Shown in pieces: positions 36,880 to 48,185 of a DNA stretch of 64,000 nucleotides; the first letter of the stretch is position 1; each line of letters starts with the position of its first letter. Made by a program: the position numbers and the translations under genes. Source of the stretch: Rotaria sordida (taxonomy: Eukaryota; Rotifera; Eurotatoria; Philodinida; Philodinidae); NCBI GenBank assembly GCA_905250125.1, contig CAJNOL010000039.1:278457-342456 (forward strand), written 5' to 3'. The notes under the pieces are model-generated. The model had not been told where the DNA came from and searched no databases. It was given only the letters and a program-made list of their open reading frames with translations.

Positions 36880-37230
36880 AACTAGAGCTATGATCGTATT
36901 AGTAGATTTTCGGTCTCTGAGCTAGTTTTTCATCTAAAATTTTGCCTATTGACTCATCTCAAGGTTGCTAGAGTATCGTAAAAATTTCAGCACAAACAAA
37001 TATATTCTTCTTGAGATATCAAGTATTTAATGAATGTTTATATACGACAAAGAAAGCTATAAAATGAAGTTGTCTTAGACACTTGATATGTCAAGAAAAA
37101 TACATTCGTTTGTGCTGAAATTTTTAAGATATTTTAAAAGCTGTGAGACTCGTCTATCGACGAAATTTCATAAATATGAGTTGTCTGAAAAATCTGAAGC
37201 TTTAAGAAAAAAAATCTCAATAGTTTAGTC
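36880..37230. repeat. foldback inverted repeat in P4-ATPase intron
   Basis: The left arm includes AAAAATTTCAGCACAAACAA followed by an ATATCAAGT segment. The right arm is its diverged reverse complement (near 37085-37135, ACTTGATATGTC..CATTCGTTTGTGCTG). Arms extend about 130 bp. The dispersed repeat shared with 3195-3300 follows directly at 37240-37340. Confidence 0.6.
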
Positions 37231-38169
37231 AAACTCAAATCCTTTTAGGGTTTTTATTATAATACTATGTAGTATCTATAGACACAAAAAAAATCATTGA
37301 AATCGGAATGGAGCAGCTGAAGAGATTCCTTCATGAGCCTAGAAGCGGAAAACCTATTAAAACGGTAATAACTCTGATTGGATAATGCATGAACTCGAGC
37401 TTATTTTTGGTTTTCTCAGTTTTTATTTACACTGCAAAAAAAATTATAATTTCCTTATAGTCTAAAGCATAATAACTTGTTTTCATATCGCAAGTAAATA
37501 TTTAACTAATTCGAGAATCGATTTATATGAATTAGAAATGATTGTATATTATTGAGAAAACTAACTCTGTGTAAATAAATTCATAGAATAAGTAATAGGC
37601 GAGGAAAGACTCTTAGCAATATTTTGTTTTTTTTAAGAAAATTATTTTTTTACCGTTGTTTATGCTACTTCGAAGTGAATATGCTGATTCTGAATATTAT
37701 CTTCGTTGTGTGTTAATAAAAAATAAAATGAAGAAATTTTTTTTCTTGTAAACCTTGAGCTAATTTAGAATTTTGCTATTGAAAAATTTTATGAACGCTA
37801 AAGAACTATTTCAAAGTCAATCAGTAGAAAGTTCATTTTTATTTCTTCTATTCTTTATATCTATTCGGAGCATTTCATAGATACTAAATCTTATGATTAT
37901 TCATCAATCTGAAACATTTCAATCAGATTATATCAATTCTATTGTCGATATTAGATTAATTATTAATATCAATTTTAGAAATTAAAACGTTGTTTTTTTT
38001 TTTTTTCTAAGATGTTGTTAGTCAAAAGAAAATACTTTATTTTTATGAAATTATTTCTATTCTTGTTAAAAATTACGTTCAAAAAAAATTCCAAGTTTTA
38101 TTATATTTAAAAACTGTGCGTTATAAATATAAATGCATGTTTTCTTTTTCGAATTATCATTTACCAATG

Positions 38170-38890
38170 CTCTAGAATGTTTTATTTAGCTGCTGTAAAA
38201 TCATCTCCTGATAAATAGTTCAGACACTGATGGAGAATAAGATGGATAATAAAGCAATTCATATTTCAAATCATGAGTAATAGAAGATATAAAGTGTAGT
38301 GAAGCATTATCATAATGCAAAATGTTACTAGCTGAAATTAAATCTTGCCGTTGCTTTTTAATTTTTGGATGAAATTCTTCTAGCAAAAGATGTACGTACT
38401 ATAGTATAGTAATGGACATATTCAGTAATATGTACTGTTTGAGAATTACCCTATTATGTTTCAAGAAAAATGAATATAAAACTTTGCCAACAGACTTTTC
38501 TTCTTGTAGTTTTGTTGTTGATGGTGAATCAATTAGCTTGTTTTCATTGTTGTCAAAAATTCTTTATATATTTGAACACGTTTGTCTCATTGATCAAATG
38601 TTAGTAAATGCATATAACATGCCTAGAATATTCGCTATTAGCTGAATTATAATTCGATGGTCTTCTATTACTAGATTTTCAATAGGTTTAATAGTTGTTT
38701 CATCTCCTGCAGTAATTGATCAGTCCATCCTAGAATCATTATCAATGTTTAACTATTCATCCTTAAAGTGACGAGTCCATTGAAATACTCTATGATACTT
38801 GACATAATCAACTTTCAATAAATTTTCATTACATATTCTCTATGAAATAATAAGAGCAAGAAAATAGATAGGATATATTGATAATGATTA
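38170..38890 (-). pseudogene. mariner transposase relic
   Basis: On the minus strand, the helix-turn-helix part (VFQWTRHFKDE, then SITAGDETTIKPIENLVIED) precedes a catalytic-domain block (ILHYDNASLHFISSITHDLK, then YELLYYPSYSPSVSELF). The second follows the mariner signature HxDNAxxH..LxHPPYSPDLAPSD. Several stops interrupt it. It sits in the 2.7-kb intron of the P4-ATPase relic, between the exon ending near 36539 and the one starting near 39240. Confidence 0.8.
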
Positions 38891-40276
38891 GTGTTGATTT
38901 CATCTCTGGATGAGTGACTTTTCAAAACAAGAAGCTTTATTATTGAACGATGTTCAAGTTTTTAATTTGACATCAGTGCATTTAAGTAGATCTGAAAAAA
39001 ATTATTATTCTGGTACATAAATGTTTAATCAATTCAAAACTTATGATGTCAATAGATAGAAAATTGTGTGAACTATGAATAGACAACTATTTCAAAATAA
39101 TAGTACTTTTTGTTGTTTTTAAATAAAATCAGTATCGGAACTTTTTCAACGACTCTTGTAATACTTTTGTATAAAAGAAAAACTTTAGTTCAATTTTTTT
39201 TTTCTTAATTAATAAAAAGTTCATTTATCATTATATTTAGAATATAATGACATTTAATAAATGTTCAATACGAGAAAAACTTTATGATTATGTAACTGAT
39301 GAAGCTGGTAATGAAATACAAGATACTGAAGTACGATTTAATTTTTTTTTTTGTTATAAAATGAAATTTATTTTCTAAAATTCATGAAATTATATTATAG
39401 AAATTAAAACCAATTGAATTTGAAGAAAAAGAAAAAGATGATTATTTTCAATGGTATAATCAAATATTACTTGATACTATTAAAAACAATGATAAAGATG
39501 TAAATAATTTTTTTGCATTATTATCTCTTTGTCATACGATTATGCCCGAAGAAAAAGATGGAAAAATTATATATCAAGCACAATCATTTGATGAAAATGT
39601 ACTTGTTTCTGCATCACGTACATTTGATTTTGTATTTCTTGTACGTTTTATAAATTTTAAAAAAACAAAAATAATGATCATTGATTATTGTATCTTCTTC
39701 TCTTTGTTAGGGTCGTACTTAAAGTCGTATTACAGTTCGATTTCGAGATAAAGAAGAAACATATGATTTATTGAATATACTTAATTTTGATAATGATTGC
39801 AAACGAATGTCGGTGAGTATTTTAAAAAAATCCAGTTTTTGATTGTTTTAATAATTTGATTTTTGTTTTTCTATTTGATAGATTATTGTTAAAAAAGATG
39901 GAAAATTAGTTTTATATTGTAAAGGTGCTGATAGTAAAATAAAAGAACGTTTAGACTCATCAGAAAAAGATATAATGACTGAAACAGATGAACATTTAAA
40001 TGTAAATGAAATTTTCAATTTTTAATCTTATAATTATTTTTTGTTTGTTTGTCTTGTAGAAATTTGCTACGGAAGATTTTCGTACACTTTATTTAGCATA
40101 TAGAGAATTGAATGAAAGTGAATATAGAGAATGGTCTGAAAAAATGAATCAAGCAAAGTATGTTTATTACTTCAAATAAAACTCAACAGAGCAATCATAA
40201 GAGTATTGGATGTGCTCGTGCAATATCTCTTGTGTTAGTATTTGAGTTTCTGGGATATCTGGAGAAGACATTATAT

Positions 40277-40915
40277 GTGGTTCGATTCGATTTAGGTATG
40301 CACCAGTTCCAGTTTTATACTGGTCAACTGGTACTCATTTAGTTGGTTGAGCAATATTTATTTTTTGTTTTTTTTTTTTCAAGTCAGTTTAATGCTTAAA
40401 TTACTACTAGTTATCATTCAAAACATATTCTTCTTTTCATCATAACCAGTGGAAACAATAAAAGAGATCTAATAGCCAAATGACTAACTGCATAATCAAA
40501 AAAAATTTATAATAAAATAAGTATGATTGTGAATGAGAGTGTAGAAAAAATCTTATCGATAGAGCAAAGAATATGTTCTGAATGATAATTAGTAGCGATT
40601 TAGGCATGCACCAGTACGAAATCAATAAGCCGGAAAAAACCATCATCCATACATATTTATTACTATTTTTAAAGCAGTACTAAATGAATAACACCCAATT
40701 ATTGGAATTGGTACATGCCTAGTTCAGTTCGATTCCGAAAAAAAACATGGATCGATCCTATCTGTCACTAGTATGTATTGTCCAAAATCATCATTTATCA
40801 CACTTAAACACTGTATCGAAACAGAAAATAGCAAGAAATCGACCCACATAACGGGCACCGGAACATTTGATACATTTAGATATGAGAAATAGTAATTTTG
40901 GACAATACATACTGG
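40277..40915. mobile_element. small inverted-repeat elements in P4-ATPase intron
   Basis: TTTAGGTATGCACCAGTTCC (about 40291) is matched in reverse by GGAATTGGTACATGCCTAG (about 40704-40722). A third copy of the TAGGCATGCACCAG word lies near 40599. A second, adjacent foldback has AGTATGTATTGTCCAAAATC (about 40770) matched in reverse near 40890-40912. The ends are hAT-like in style, but flanking 8-mers match only 5 of 8, so borders are uncertain. Confidence 0.45.
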
Positions 40916-42872
40916 TTCAAACCACAAAATGCCGCTTCCTAGCCTACCTGACTAAGAGAACAAAATTTAGGTCGGAGAATCAACTAAGAGTAAGGACTGA
41001 CTCTGCAGATAGTTGGCTCTCTTTTGATATCATTAACATTTATTTTATGCTATCAATAGACATATCTGATGGTTTAAATAAATTCTGGTAGCCTCTCAAT
41101 ATTTATTTCATCAATTACGATAATTGAAGAACATAGATCAGTTTTCATTAAGACTAAAATTTATAATCTATGAATTAATAAATCAAAAAAGAAAGAATAG
41201 ATTTGAAAATTTTTATTCTTCAATAAAAGAATTTTTCTTCTTTAGTACGAGTATGGAAAAACGAGAAGAAAAAGTCAAAGATGCATATGAACAAATAGAA
41301 AATCATCTCAAATTAATTGGTGCTACAGCTATCGAAGATAAATTACAAGATGGTGTACCTCAATGTATTGAACGTTTAGCATGTGCTGGTATTAAAATTT
41401 GGGTTTTAACTGGTGATAAAATTGGTAAATTAAATTTCTATCTTTTTTTTTTGTCAATTGAACATTTTCTTTTTTTTTAGAAACCACTTATAATATTGGT
41501 CTATCATGTCGTTTGTTAACAAATGATATGGAAACTTTTTTTTATTGAAAAAGAAAATGAAGATGGTATTGAAAAAAAATTAAAAGAAATTCGAAATAGA
41601 ATGATTAGTAAAATTGAACAATTATTTGATGTTCATATTGACAATAAAGACAAAAGACTTGATTGAAAAGATTGGGGAATTGATGTTATGAAATTTGATC
41701 AATATAGAAGAAATGATAATAATACGAATAATGGTAATGCAAAACGTTCAAATGGTCATGCAACAACAACAATGGATACAAATCCTAATGAACATGAATA
41801 ATTTGAAGGTTTTGGTTTATTAATTACAGGTCAAGCATTAGGATATGCATTAGAAAATAAATTAAAAATGAAATTTCTTGAACTTGGTACAATGTGTAAA
41901 GCTGTTGTTTGTTGTCGTGTAACACTATTACAAAAAGCTCAAGTTATTGAATTAGTTATGCAAAATGAAAAAAAAACTACATTAGCTATTGGTGATGGTG
42001 CTAATGATGTATCAATGATACAAAGTATGAAACAAAAAAAAAACAAACAAACATTTTTGTTTTATATTCAAGAAAAATAAAAATGTTTTTTTTTTTGTTT
42101 TGTAGAAGCACATATTCGAGTTGGTATTAGTGGACAAGAAGGTCGACAAGCTGTTTTAGCAAGTGATTATAGATTTGGACAATTTCGTTTTCTTGAAAGA
42201 TTATTATTGGTTCATGTTCGTTGGTCATATTTACGAATTTCAAAATTTTTACGTTATTTTTTCTATAAAAATTGTGCATTTACATTATGTCATTTTTGGT
42301 TTGGATTTTTTTCGGGTTTTTCAGCACAAGTAAGTTATAAAGAGAATTAAAAAAATAGAATTATTTCATTTCCTCATTATTAGACAATATATGATCCATT
42401 CTTTGTGGCAGCATATAACGTTTTCTTTTCTTCATTATCAGTTCTGGCATTAGGTGTTTTCGATCAAGTATGTCAAACATTAATTTCTATTTTCTATATA
42501 TTATCGAAAAAATATTTTTTCAATTTTTTTAAGGATATTAGTGCTCTTTTTTTTCAAAAAAAAAAAAAGATTTACAAGTCTTTTTGATTTATGCGGTCTA
42601 AAAATGTCTTTCACGCCTTTCATATGTGCTGTCATGACTGTACCACCAATAGAATCAGCTCATAATGAATAGAAATGATACACCCAATATATTTTTTTTC
42701 TTCTAAAGGAAATTAATATTGCTGCTTATTAGAGTAAAAATTATGGTATAGAATCGGTGTGTTTGTCATAGTGCATAAATAGGTTACATTATTTGATTCG
42801 AACAAATAAACAATAAACGATCGTACAATAGACTATGAATTAGCTCTTTCTTTGTGATCTATTCTTTTTTAG

Positions 42873-43096
42873 TTCGTCCGCCACGAATATATAAATATGC
42901 GGAATTTTATTCAATGATCAGGAACATACATAGTGGTGAATATCGTGGTGAACATCGTGATTATTTTACCAGAAATAATGTGCAAGCCAAAGTACGCGGT
43001 AATATTTTTTTAACTAAGTATTTTTATTTTAATATTTTTTTTTAACAGTTAAAGAAAAACTAATTAGTTCCTCAATTAGTTCCTCATGGTTATGAA
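42873..43096 (+). other. possible exon pair of unknown gene
   Basis: After an acceptor-like TTTTTTAG, the frame reads RPPRIYKYAEFYSMIRNIHS, then GEYRGEHRDYFTRNNVQAK, ending at a GT donor near 43000. A second block after TTTTAACAG can continue it to a stop near 43094. I recognise no family and found no start codon. It could be a stray exon of another relic. Confidence 0.25.
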
Positions 43097-43188
43097 TATG
43101 ATTTATATATACACATCGTATTTATTTGTAGATTAGTAAGAAACAGAATTTCTTATCTAAAAGTAATTTGATTGCTTTTTTTTAGAAT

Positions 43189-43428
43189 ATGGAAGTCAAG
43201 AAAACTGCTGCACAATTACTACAAGAGATCGCCCAAAAACACACGCAAGAAAAGATTGCAGATCAACTCAAAATTGCATCACTCGAAGTCGAAAATAAAT
43301 TACTTCGTGAAGCATTATTCAACAACAATCAACAATCAACGTCGTCATTCAACAACATGGTTTATGGTATTGTTCAATATGCTCCGGTGTTAATTGGCTT
43401 ATTAATGGTTATTCATTACTGGAAATGA
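43189..43428 (+). CDS. small putative tail-anchored protein (79 aa)
   Basis: The frame runs from an ATG three bases after a TTTTTTTAG acceptor-like tract to TGA. Residues 1-48 are charged and helical (TAAQLLQEIAQKHTQEKIAD), then comes an Asn/Ser linker, and the C-terminus is a single hydrophobic segment (YGIVQYAPVLIGLLMVIHYW) ending in Lys. That layout fits a tail-anchored membrane protein. Codon choice (GCC, CTC, GTC, CAC, ACG) is less AT-biased than in neighbouring genes. I recognise no homologue. An upstream coding exon is possible, but the blocks I see before it do not join in frame. Confidence 0.5.
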   Translation: MEVKKTAAQLLQEIAQKHTQEKIADQLKIASLEVENKLLREALFNNNQQSTSSFNNMVYGIVQYAPVLIGLLMVIHYWK

Positions 43429-43689
43429 ATATCAAAATGGACATGGACATAAATATGGACAATTTTTTTTTTCTAAAATTGTAAAGGAATTGATTTCCTC
43501 TTTTTCATTCCTGTAACGTTGTGTTTCTTTCTTGTAAGTTCAATTTCATCAAATAAAAATAGAAATGATGCCTATTAATATCAATACATTATATTTTATA
43601 CAGTTAACAACAATAATAGTAAAAAAAAAAGTCTCAACATAATAAAATAGGCGTCGGTTCTCTTTGAGCGATCCACTAATTAAATTCTC

Positions 43690-44006
43690 ATAGCATTATA
43701 ATGCAATGCGCATGTATCGATTGAGAGTGTAGAAGGATCGATCAGATAAATTCACATGGAATACAATAATAAATGATCTAGATGAATTAATTATTTTGTC
43801 ATCTATAAGATATGAATTAAACTGTTGATCATTATCAATCATATACATTCGACCAGAATTGCCTCTTACAGCTGATTGACAACTAATTTCATATGTACCA
43901 TTAAGACTTTGGACACAATAACGTGCATGATCAAACAATATATATTTGATCAACAACACGTTTTTATTGTGCACAAAAAACAAATTAACACAAATAACGA
44001 ATACAT
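43690..44006 (-). pseudogene. NCSTN: nicastrin N-terminal relic
   Basis: Nicastrin is the substrate-gating subunit of gamma-secretase. From an ATG at 44006 the minus strand gives a signal-peptide-like MYSLFVLICFLCTIKTCC, followed by a stop and a frame change. It continues ILFDHARYCVQSLNGTYEIS, CQSAVRGNSGRMYMIDN and ends DRSFYTLNRYMRIAL before a TAA. The CVxxLNxTxxIxCQSxxxGxxG pattern and the final RIA match the first folded segment of nicastrin. Nothing of the remaining 500-odd residues was found, so this is a truncated remnant. Confidence 0.7.
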
Positions 44007-44275
44007 AATTTTCCAAAAAAAAAAAAAAAAAAGTCAAAACTTGAAGTGAATATACCAAGTTATCAAATTTTCTTTGTTTTTATTTCATCAAACACTGAGA
44101 TAAAAAAAAGATAAAAATGCTTTCGCTGTTCATTCATATCAAGAAAAAAAACAATAAGCAGAGTGGCAAGTCAGACAGACTTGAAACCCTGGAACTATCA
44201 TTCCTTATCTTTTCTATCGATCACCTCGATTGGTAGATATCTTTCTTTTCTTTGTTTATATTCATCTTTTTGTTT

Positions 44276-44351
44276 ATTCGAGGACATCGAAATTTTCCAC
44301 TCTTATATTATATATTCGAGGACATCGAAATTTTCCACTCTTATATTATAT
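44276..44351. repeat. 38-bp tandem duplication
   Basis: The unit ATTCGAGGACATCGAAATTT.. of 38 bp occurs twice exactly (44276-44313 and 44314-44351), followed by the first 7 bp of a third copy. It is a recent local duplication. Confidence 0.95.
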
Positions 44352-45559
44352 ATTCGAGTACATATTGTTTTGCGCGTTCTCTCCTTTCTTTTATCTTTCT
44401 CTTTTTCTCTCTTTTTGTTGTGGTCCATATATGAACTATATGTCTATGTTTTATTCGGTGGATAAAAAAAAAAAGAAATAAAAATAACAATAAAAATAAA
44501 AAATATCATATCAACTATTGATTTTGTCGATCTAGCCCAGCAAATCCGGAAGAAAACAAAAGGCAAGATTGACACAGAGGAATAGTTGAGATTCTTGAGC
44601 GGTACACATCGAGATGAAAAACTTTTCTTGCAAAATGCATTTGACAAATTCGAGAAAGATTTTATATGACATCAACTGTCAATTTACTTGGTTTTTAATC
44701 AAACTAAATTATTAAAAAAATCATAGTTTAAGGAGAAAATGTATAGATAATCTTATCAAGCATATTTTGTTGATTGGTCATCGGCTGTCGAAATTGTCTT
44801 TGACTAAGTATTTTAGCTATCTTTTGTGCACTCCATGTTTTCATTGTGGCAGTTGTCTCTCAAGATGAGATTATTAACTATAGAGTACAACTTGCTCTGC
44901 TTTTGATTGATCTATTCAAAACCATATATAAGTTGAATGAGTATATTGGAAAACAATAGAATTTCTGATGTTCTATTTTGAAATAAAGTTCGTTGGACAA
45001 TACTATCCACATGAAGTGCCGCAGCTTGTATAGAAGATTTTACTTCTGAAAAAATTCTCATTCTATCAGTATCAAAGTGAGATGCATTGCTAGAGTACAG
45101 TTACATATTAAATGATGATGCAAAACATTTCTGCTTAGTGACATGGATAATTATTATTTCCTCTGCATTATTTTAGTTACAACTTTACAGAAAACAGTTT
45201 TGCAGGCAATTATCCATCTATCTGTTTGCTTTTAAAAAAGTATCATGTACAATGAGCTTTCATTTATGAGTATTTATTAAGTGATTCAATCAAGATCAAG
45301 AAACTTTTTTCAATGTCATAAGTCACATTACATCTTCTCTGTAAATTATTTTTTTATGATACGGTTCATCGAATACTTCATTGTTCAAAAAAATTTATCA
45401 TATAAAATATAACATTGCATATAAACGGCTTGTGATTACTAACCTTTGTCTTTTTATTGTAATTGTCAGGCTTTTAGTCTCATCCATCTGTTATTTTAAA
45501 AATATGACTGGCTAATAAACAAAGTATATATATAACCTTTGAAAAAATGCTTTATTATT
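44352..45559. other. spacer between nicastrin and PTAR1 relics
   Basis: No conserved reading frame or defined repeat can be supported in these 1.2 kb. Confidence 0.4.
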
Positions 45560-46450
45560 TTAATCTCGAAATAGTTTTCCATCACTCGATAAAAGCGTAT
45601 TTAACAATCGAGAAAATATATTAGAAAAAAAATTCTTTTCAAATATTTTCACAAAATATAATTCTTTCATTAATAATTGTTTTTGATCTATTGATATGAA
45701 TTTTAATGCTAAAAAGATTAATGTTTGTCTATAAATCCATAATAATTCTCTATCAAAATAGAATTTTAACATATTTTCATTAATTTTCAATTCTTGTTCA
45801 ATTAAATTTTCATTGACATTTTTTTTCGATAAAAGAAAAGTACGAAATGAAAATCCACTTGAATCTGAAATATTCTTTTCTAACCATAAACGATTTCGAT
45901 CTAATTCTTCATCAATATTAATATTTCAGTATTGAATAATCCATCGACGATATAATCATGATGCATAATTAATAATATGTAATTCAGCTGTTCGATCACA
46001 TATTTCTAATTCTTTATTAATTGATATATTATTAATATTTTCTTGTTTTAATATCCAACGTCTATATCGAAATAATTGTTCACTTTTAGGTTTTAAATGC
46101 AAAAGAACTTCCAAAAATTGAAGTTCATCTTGAATATTTATTACATTCGATAACACTAAACGTCGACGTATATTCCAACTTGTTAAACATTCAGTTACAT
46201 AACAAAGTAAAACACGTGTTAAAATATTTAATTGTGAATTATCTTGATAATGTTTTGAAAATATAAATGAATAACATAAATTAACAATTGGTTTTATTTC
46301 ATAAAGATTTAAACATAAATAAATATTTTCTTCACAATGACAATAGACTGTATATTCATCAGTTGATGTTAATGGCATAAATTCAATTGATTTACATTGT
46401 TCAATAGATGATGAAAGTAATGAAAGCAGAGACCAATCTGTTACAGACAT
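45560..46450 (-). pseudogene. PTAR1: PTAR1 (prenyltransferase alpha repeat protein 1) with two in-frame TGA codons
   Basis: PTAR1 is the alpha subunit partnered with RABGGTB in geranylgeranyl transferase type 3. This single-exon frame has 297 codons. Prenyltransferase-alpha repeats are clear: SWNIRRRLVLS, then NIQDELQFLEVLLHLKPKSE; YRRWIL; RRWIIQY; WLEKNISDSSGFSFRTFLLS. The frame is open throughout except for TGA at 45956-45958, at the Trp of the NYxxW motif, and TGA at 45926-45928, probably also Trp. No frameshift was seen. Start is the ATG at 46450 (MSVTDWSLLSLLSSSIE). It stands 116 bp downstream of the NHR-RING gene on the same strand. It is a young pseudogene, or the assembly needs checking. 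Confidence 0.8.
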
Positions 46451-46566
46451 GTGAAGTATTTTTTAACCTGAAAATATTTTATTTGGATTTGTATTTTATT
46501 AAAGAAAATTGATCATAGAATTTATTTTTTTTTTTATATAAAAAATATGACAAAAAAAATATTCGA

Positions 46567-47551
46567 TTAATCATCTTCGATTTCAAAGATGTTTGTATAT
46601 TCTTTTCGACAATTTAGACAACATTTTTTTGCTGATTGTTTCTCAAATAGATCTTTACAATCAAAACAAAAGAAGACATGACCACATGGAATCAACACAC
46701 AGTTCGTTGATCGATCACAACAAAGTTGGCATAAGCCTGCATTATCATCTTTCTCTTTCTCTGGCAATGGTTGATTTATTGTTTTTGTAAGTGAAATCAA
46801 ACCAAATAAAGAGAGAGCTGTAATACGACCATTAAGGAAAAAAAATGGATAAAATTTTTGACTTGCATCAGCATATGCTACAGTTTTGGTTGGAGAGGTT
46901 GATTCATTATTACGCCACATATGAATTTCACCACTTTTATCATATACGAAACAATATTCATCAAGTTCATTTAATCTTTCATCGAATGCATCTTCATTTA
47001 GAATCCAAAATTCTTTACGATCATATAATGCTATTAGATCACCAGCTGGTAGTTTATTAAAGTCTTCAACAAACACCGATCGATGAGCATTGGTAAAACC
47101 AAGAATTCCTCTTTGAAAACAAAACATTATCAAATTAAATAGAAATTAAAAAACAATTATTTACGGTGTTCGATAGTTAGGATCAATAGATAAAATTCGT
47201 ATATAAAATTCATCATCGGGTACCATTGGTAGATCAATAAATAAATAAGGTCGTACTAGGTTTTTAACATATAATAAATGTAAAATATATATTTAATAAT
47301 TTTCATATTATAGTTTTAAACACACTTTTTCTAAAAACAACTTTATTTTGACAAAATAATTCTAGTTCCGGTCCATGCACATCATGGAAAACAATCGGTT
47401 GAACATCTGCATGTTTTAATGGAGTAAAATAACGAATTGATAATTGATCTGGTTTTTTATCATATTTCGTATAGAATCCTCTGCTACCATTTATTGTCTG
47501 TGGTGGTGTGGTAAAAACAACACCTAAAGAATAATAAACAAAATTTTTCAT
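46567..47551 (-). CDS. neuralized-like NHR-RING E3 ubiquitin ligase
   Basis: The exons are 47326-47551, 47165-47255 and 46567-47110, 861 nt, giving 286 residues. The NHR domain contains IVFHDVHGPELELF, RKIRPYLFIDLPMVPDDEF, YIRILSIDPNYRTPGILGFT and EFWILNEDAFDERL, and ends in FFLNGRITALSLFGLI. A C-terminal C3HC4 RING follows (CQLCCDRS, VLIPCGHVFFCFDC, CCLNCRKEY). This arrangement is that of neuralized-type ubiquitin ligases, which mark membrane proteins such as Notch ligands for endocytosis. The ATG at 47551 overlaps an acceptor-like tract (TTCTTTAG at about 47525), so coding exons could lie further upstream; none is visible before the hAT element at 48186. This is the only clearly intact conserved gene in the island. 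Confidence 0.8.
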
Positions 47552-48185
47552 AGATTAAATCCTATATTTAAATTGCTCTTATCAATGACAAAAACTTGAT
47601 ACCAACAACTAATAATCTAGAAAATATGAGATAAAAAGTTTTCCTACTGAAAATGCTTATTTTAGCGTTTTCATTAGATGTTAATAAGCTCAATGCAAAT
47701 ATTGTAATTGTTATTAAATAACTATGTATGAAAGGCAGTTTTTTTTAAAAACTTTATGTGTTTTCGGACATTGGAGGATTGTTGACTTAATCATATGTCT
47801 TTCTCTTCACATGAGAAAGTTTTTAAAGACGTAATAGAACAGAAAAAAAAATTGCGTTTTGCTTTTTCTACATCGCTACCGCTTTTTATGACTGATAATG
47901 ACCCACAGACAAGTCAAAATTTGCGTACATTTATTTAGCAATCAAGAGAAAATAATTATCGAACTAAAATATTTTGTAGTGAACTTACTAATCTAAAAAA
48001 GAAGTTCAATCCAAATCGAAGAGAGTTTTGGTCTCAGAATCGTTCCGGATATGTCTAATCCTCCTTCAAATTCAATTATGATTCGGATTCGAAATATTAC
48101 AATCTATTTCATTTCCAAGAAATCTCTTTATATTTCGCTTCAGATAGAAATATTCAATAATATACCTTTAACATTGCCGTATATA
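47552..48185. other. upstream flank of the NHR-RING gene
   Basis: No exon with conserved sequence was found. The last eight bases (CGTATATA) equal the right flank of the left hAT copy. Confidence 0.45.

Larger units (their letters stand above)
34558..42556 (+). pseudogene. P4-type phospholipid flippase (ATP8-like) relic, C-terminally truncated
   Basis: P4-ATPases move aminophospholipids across membranes. About 15 exon blocks are recognisable: an N-terminal [67 protein letters not shown], the phosphorylation site DKTGTL (36516), [93 protein letters not shown] (41991), [20 protein letters not shown] and DPFFVAAYNVFF. It is dead: TGA at the Trp of NLTWKGK (35842-35844), TGA at 41664-41666, TAA at 39720-39722 and 41799-41801, and an extra T in the T-run at about 41536. 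The Thr after DKTGTL is changed to Ile. The last transmembrane helices are missing. Confidence 0.9.

Noticed and set aside
28090..45958. TGA read as tryptophan (altered code) in the island genes.
   Set aside because: The same relics also carry TAA stops, frameshifts, inserted elements and truncations, TGG is used for Trp beside the TGA sites, and neighbouring intact genes use TGA as a stop.
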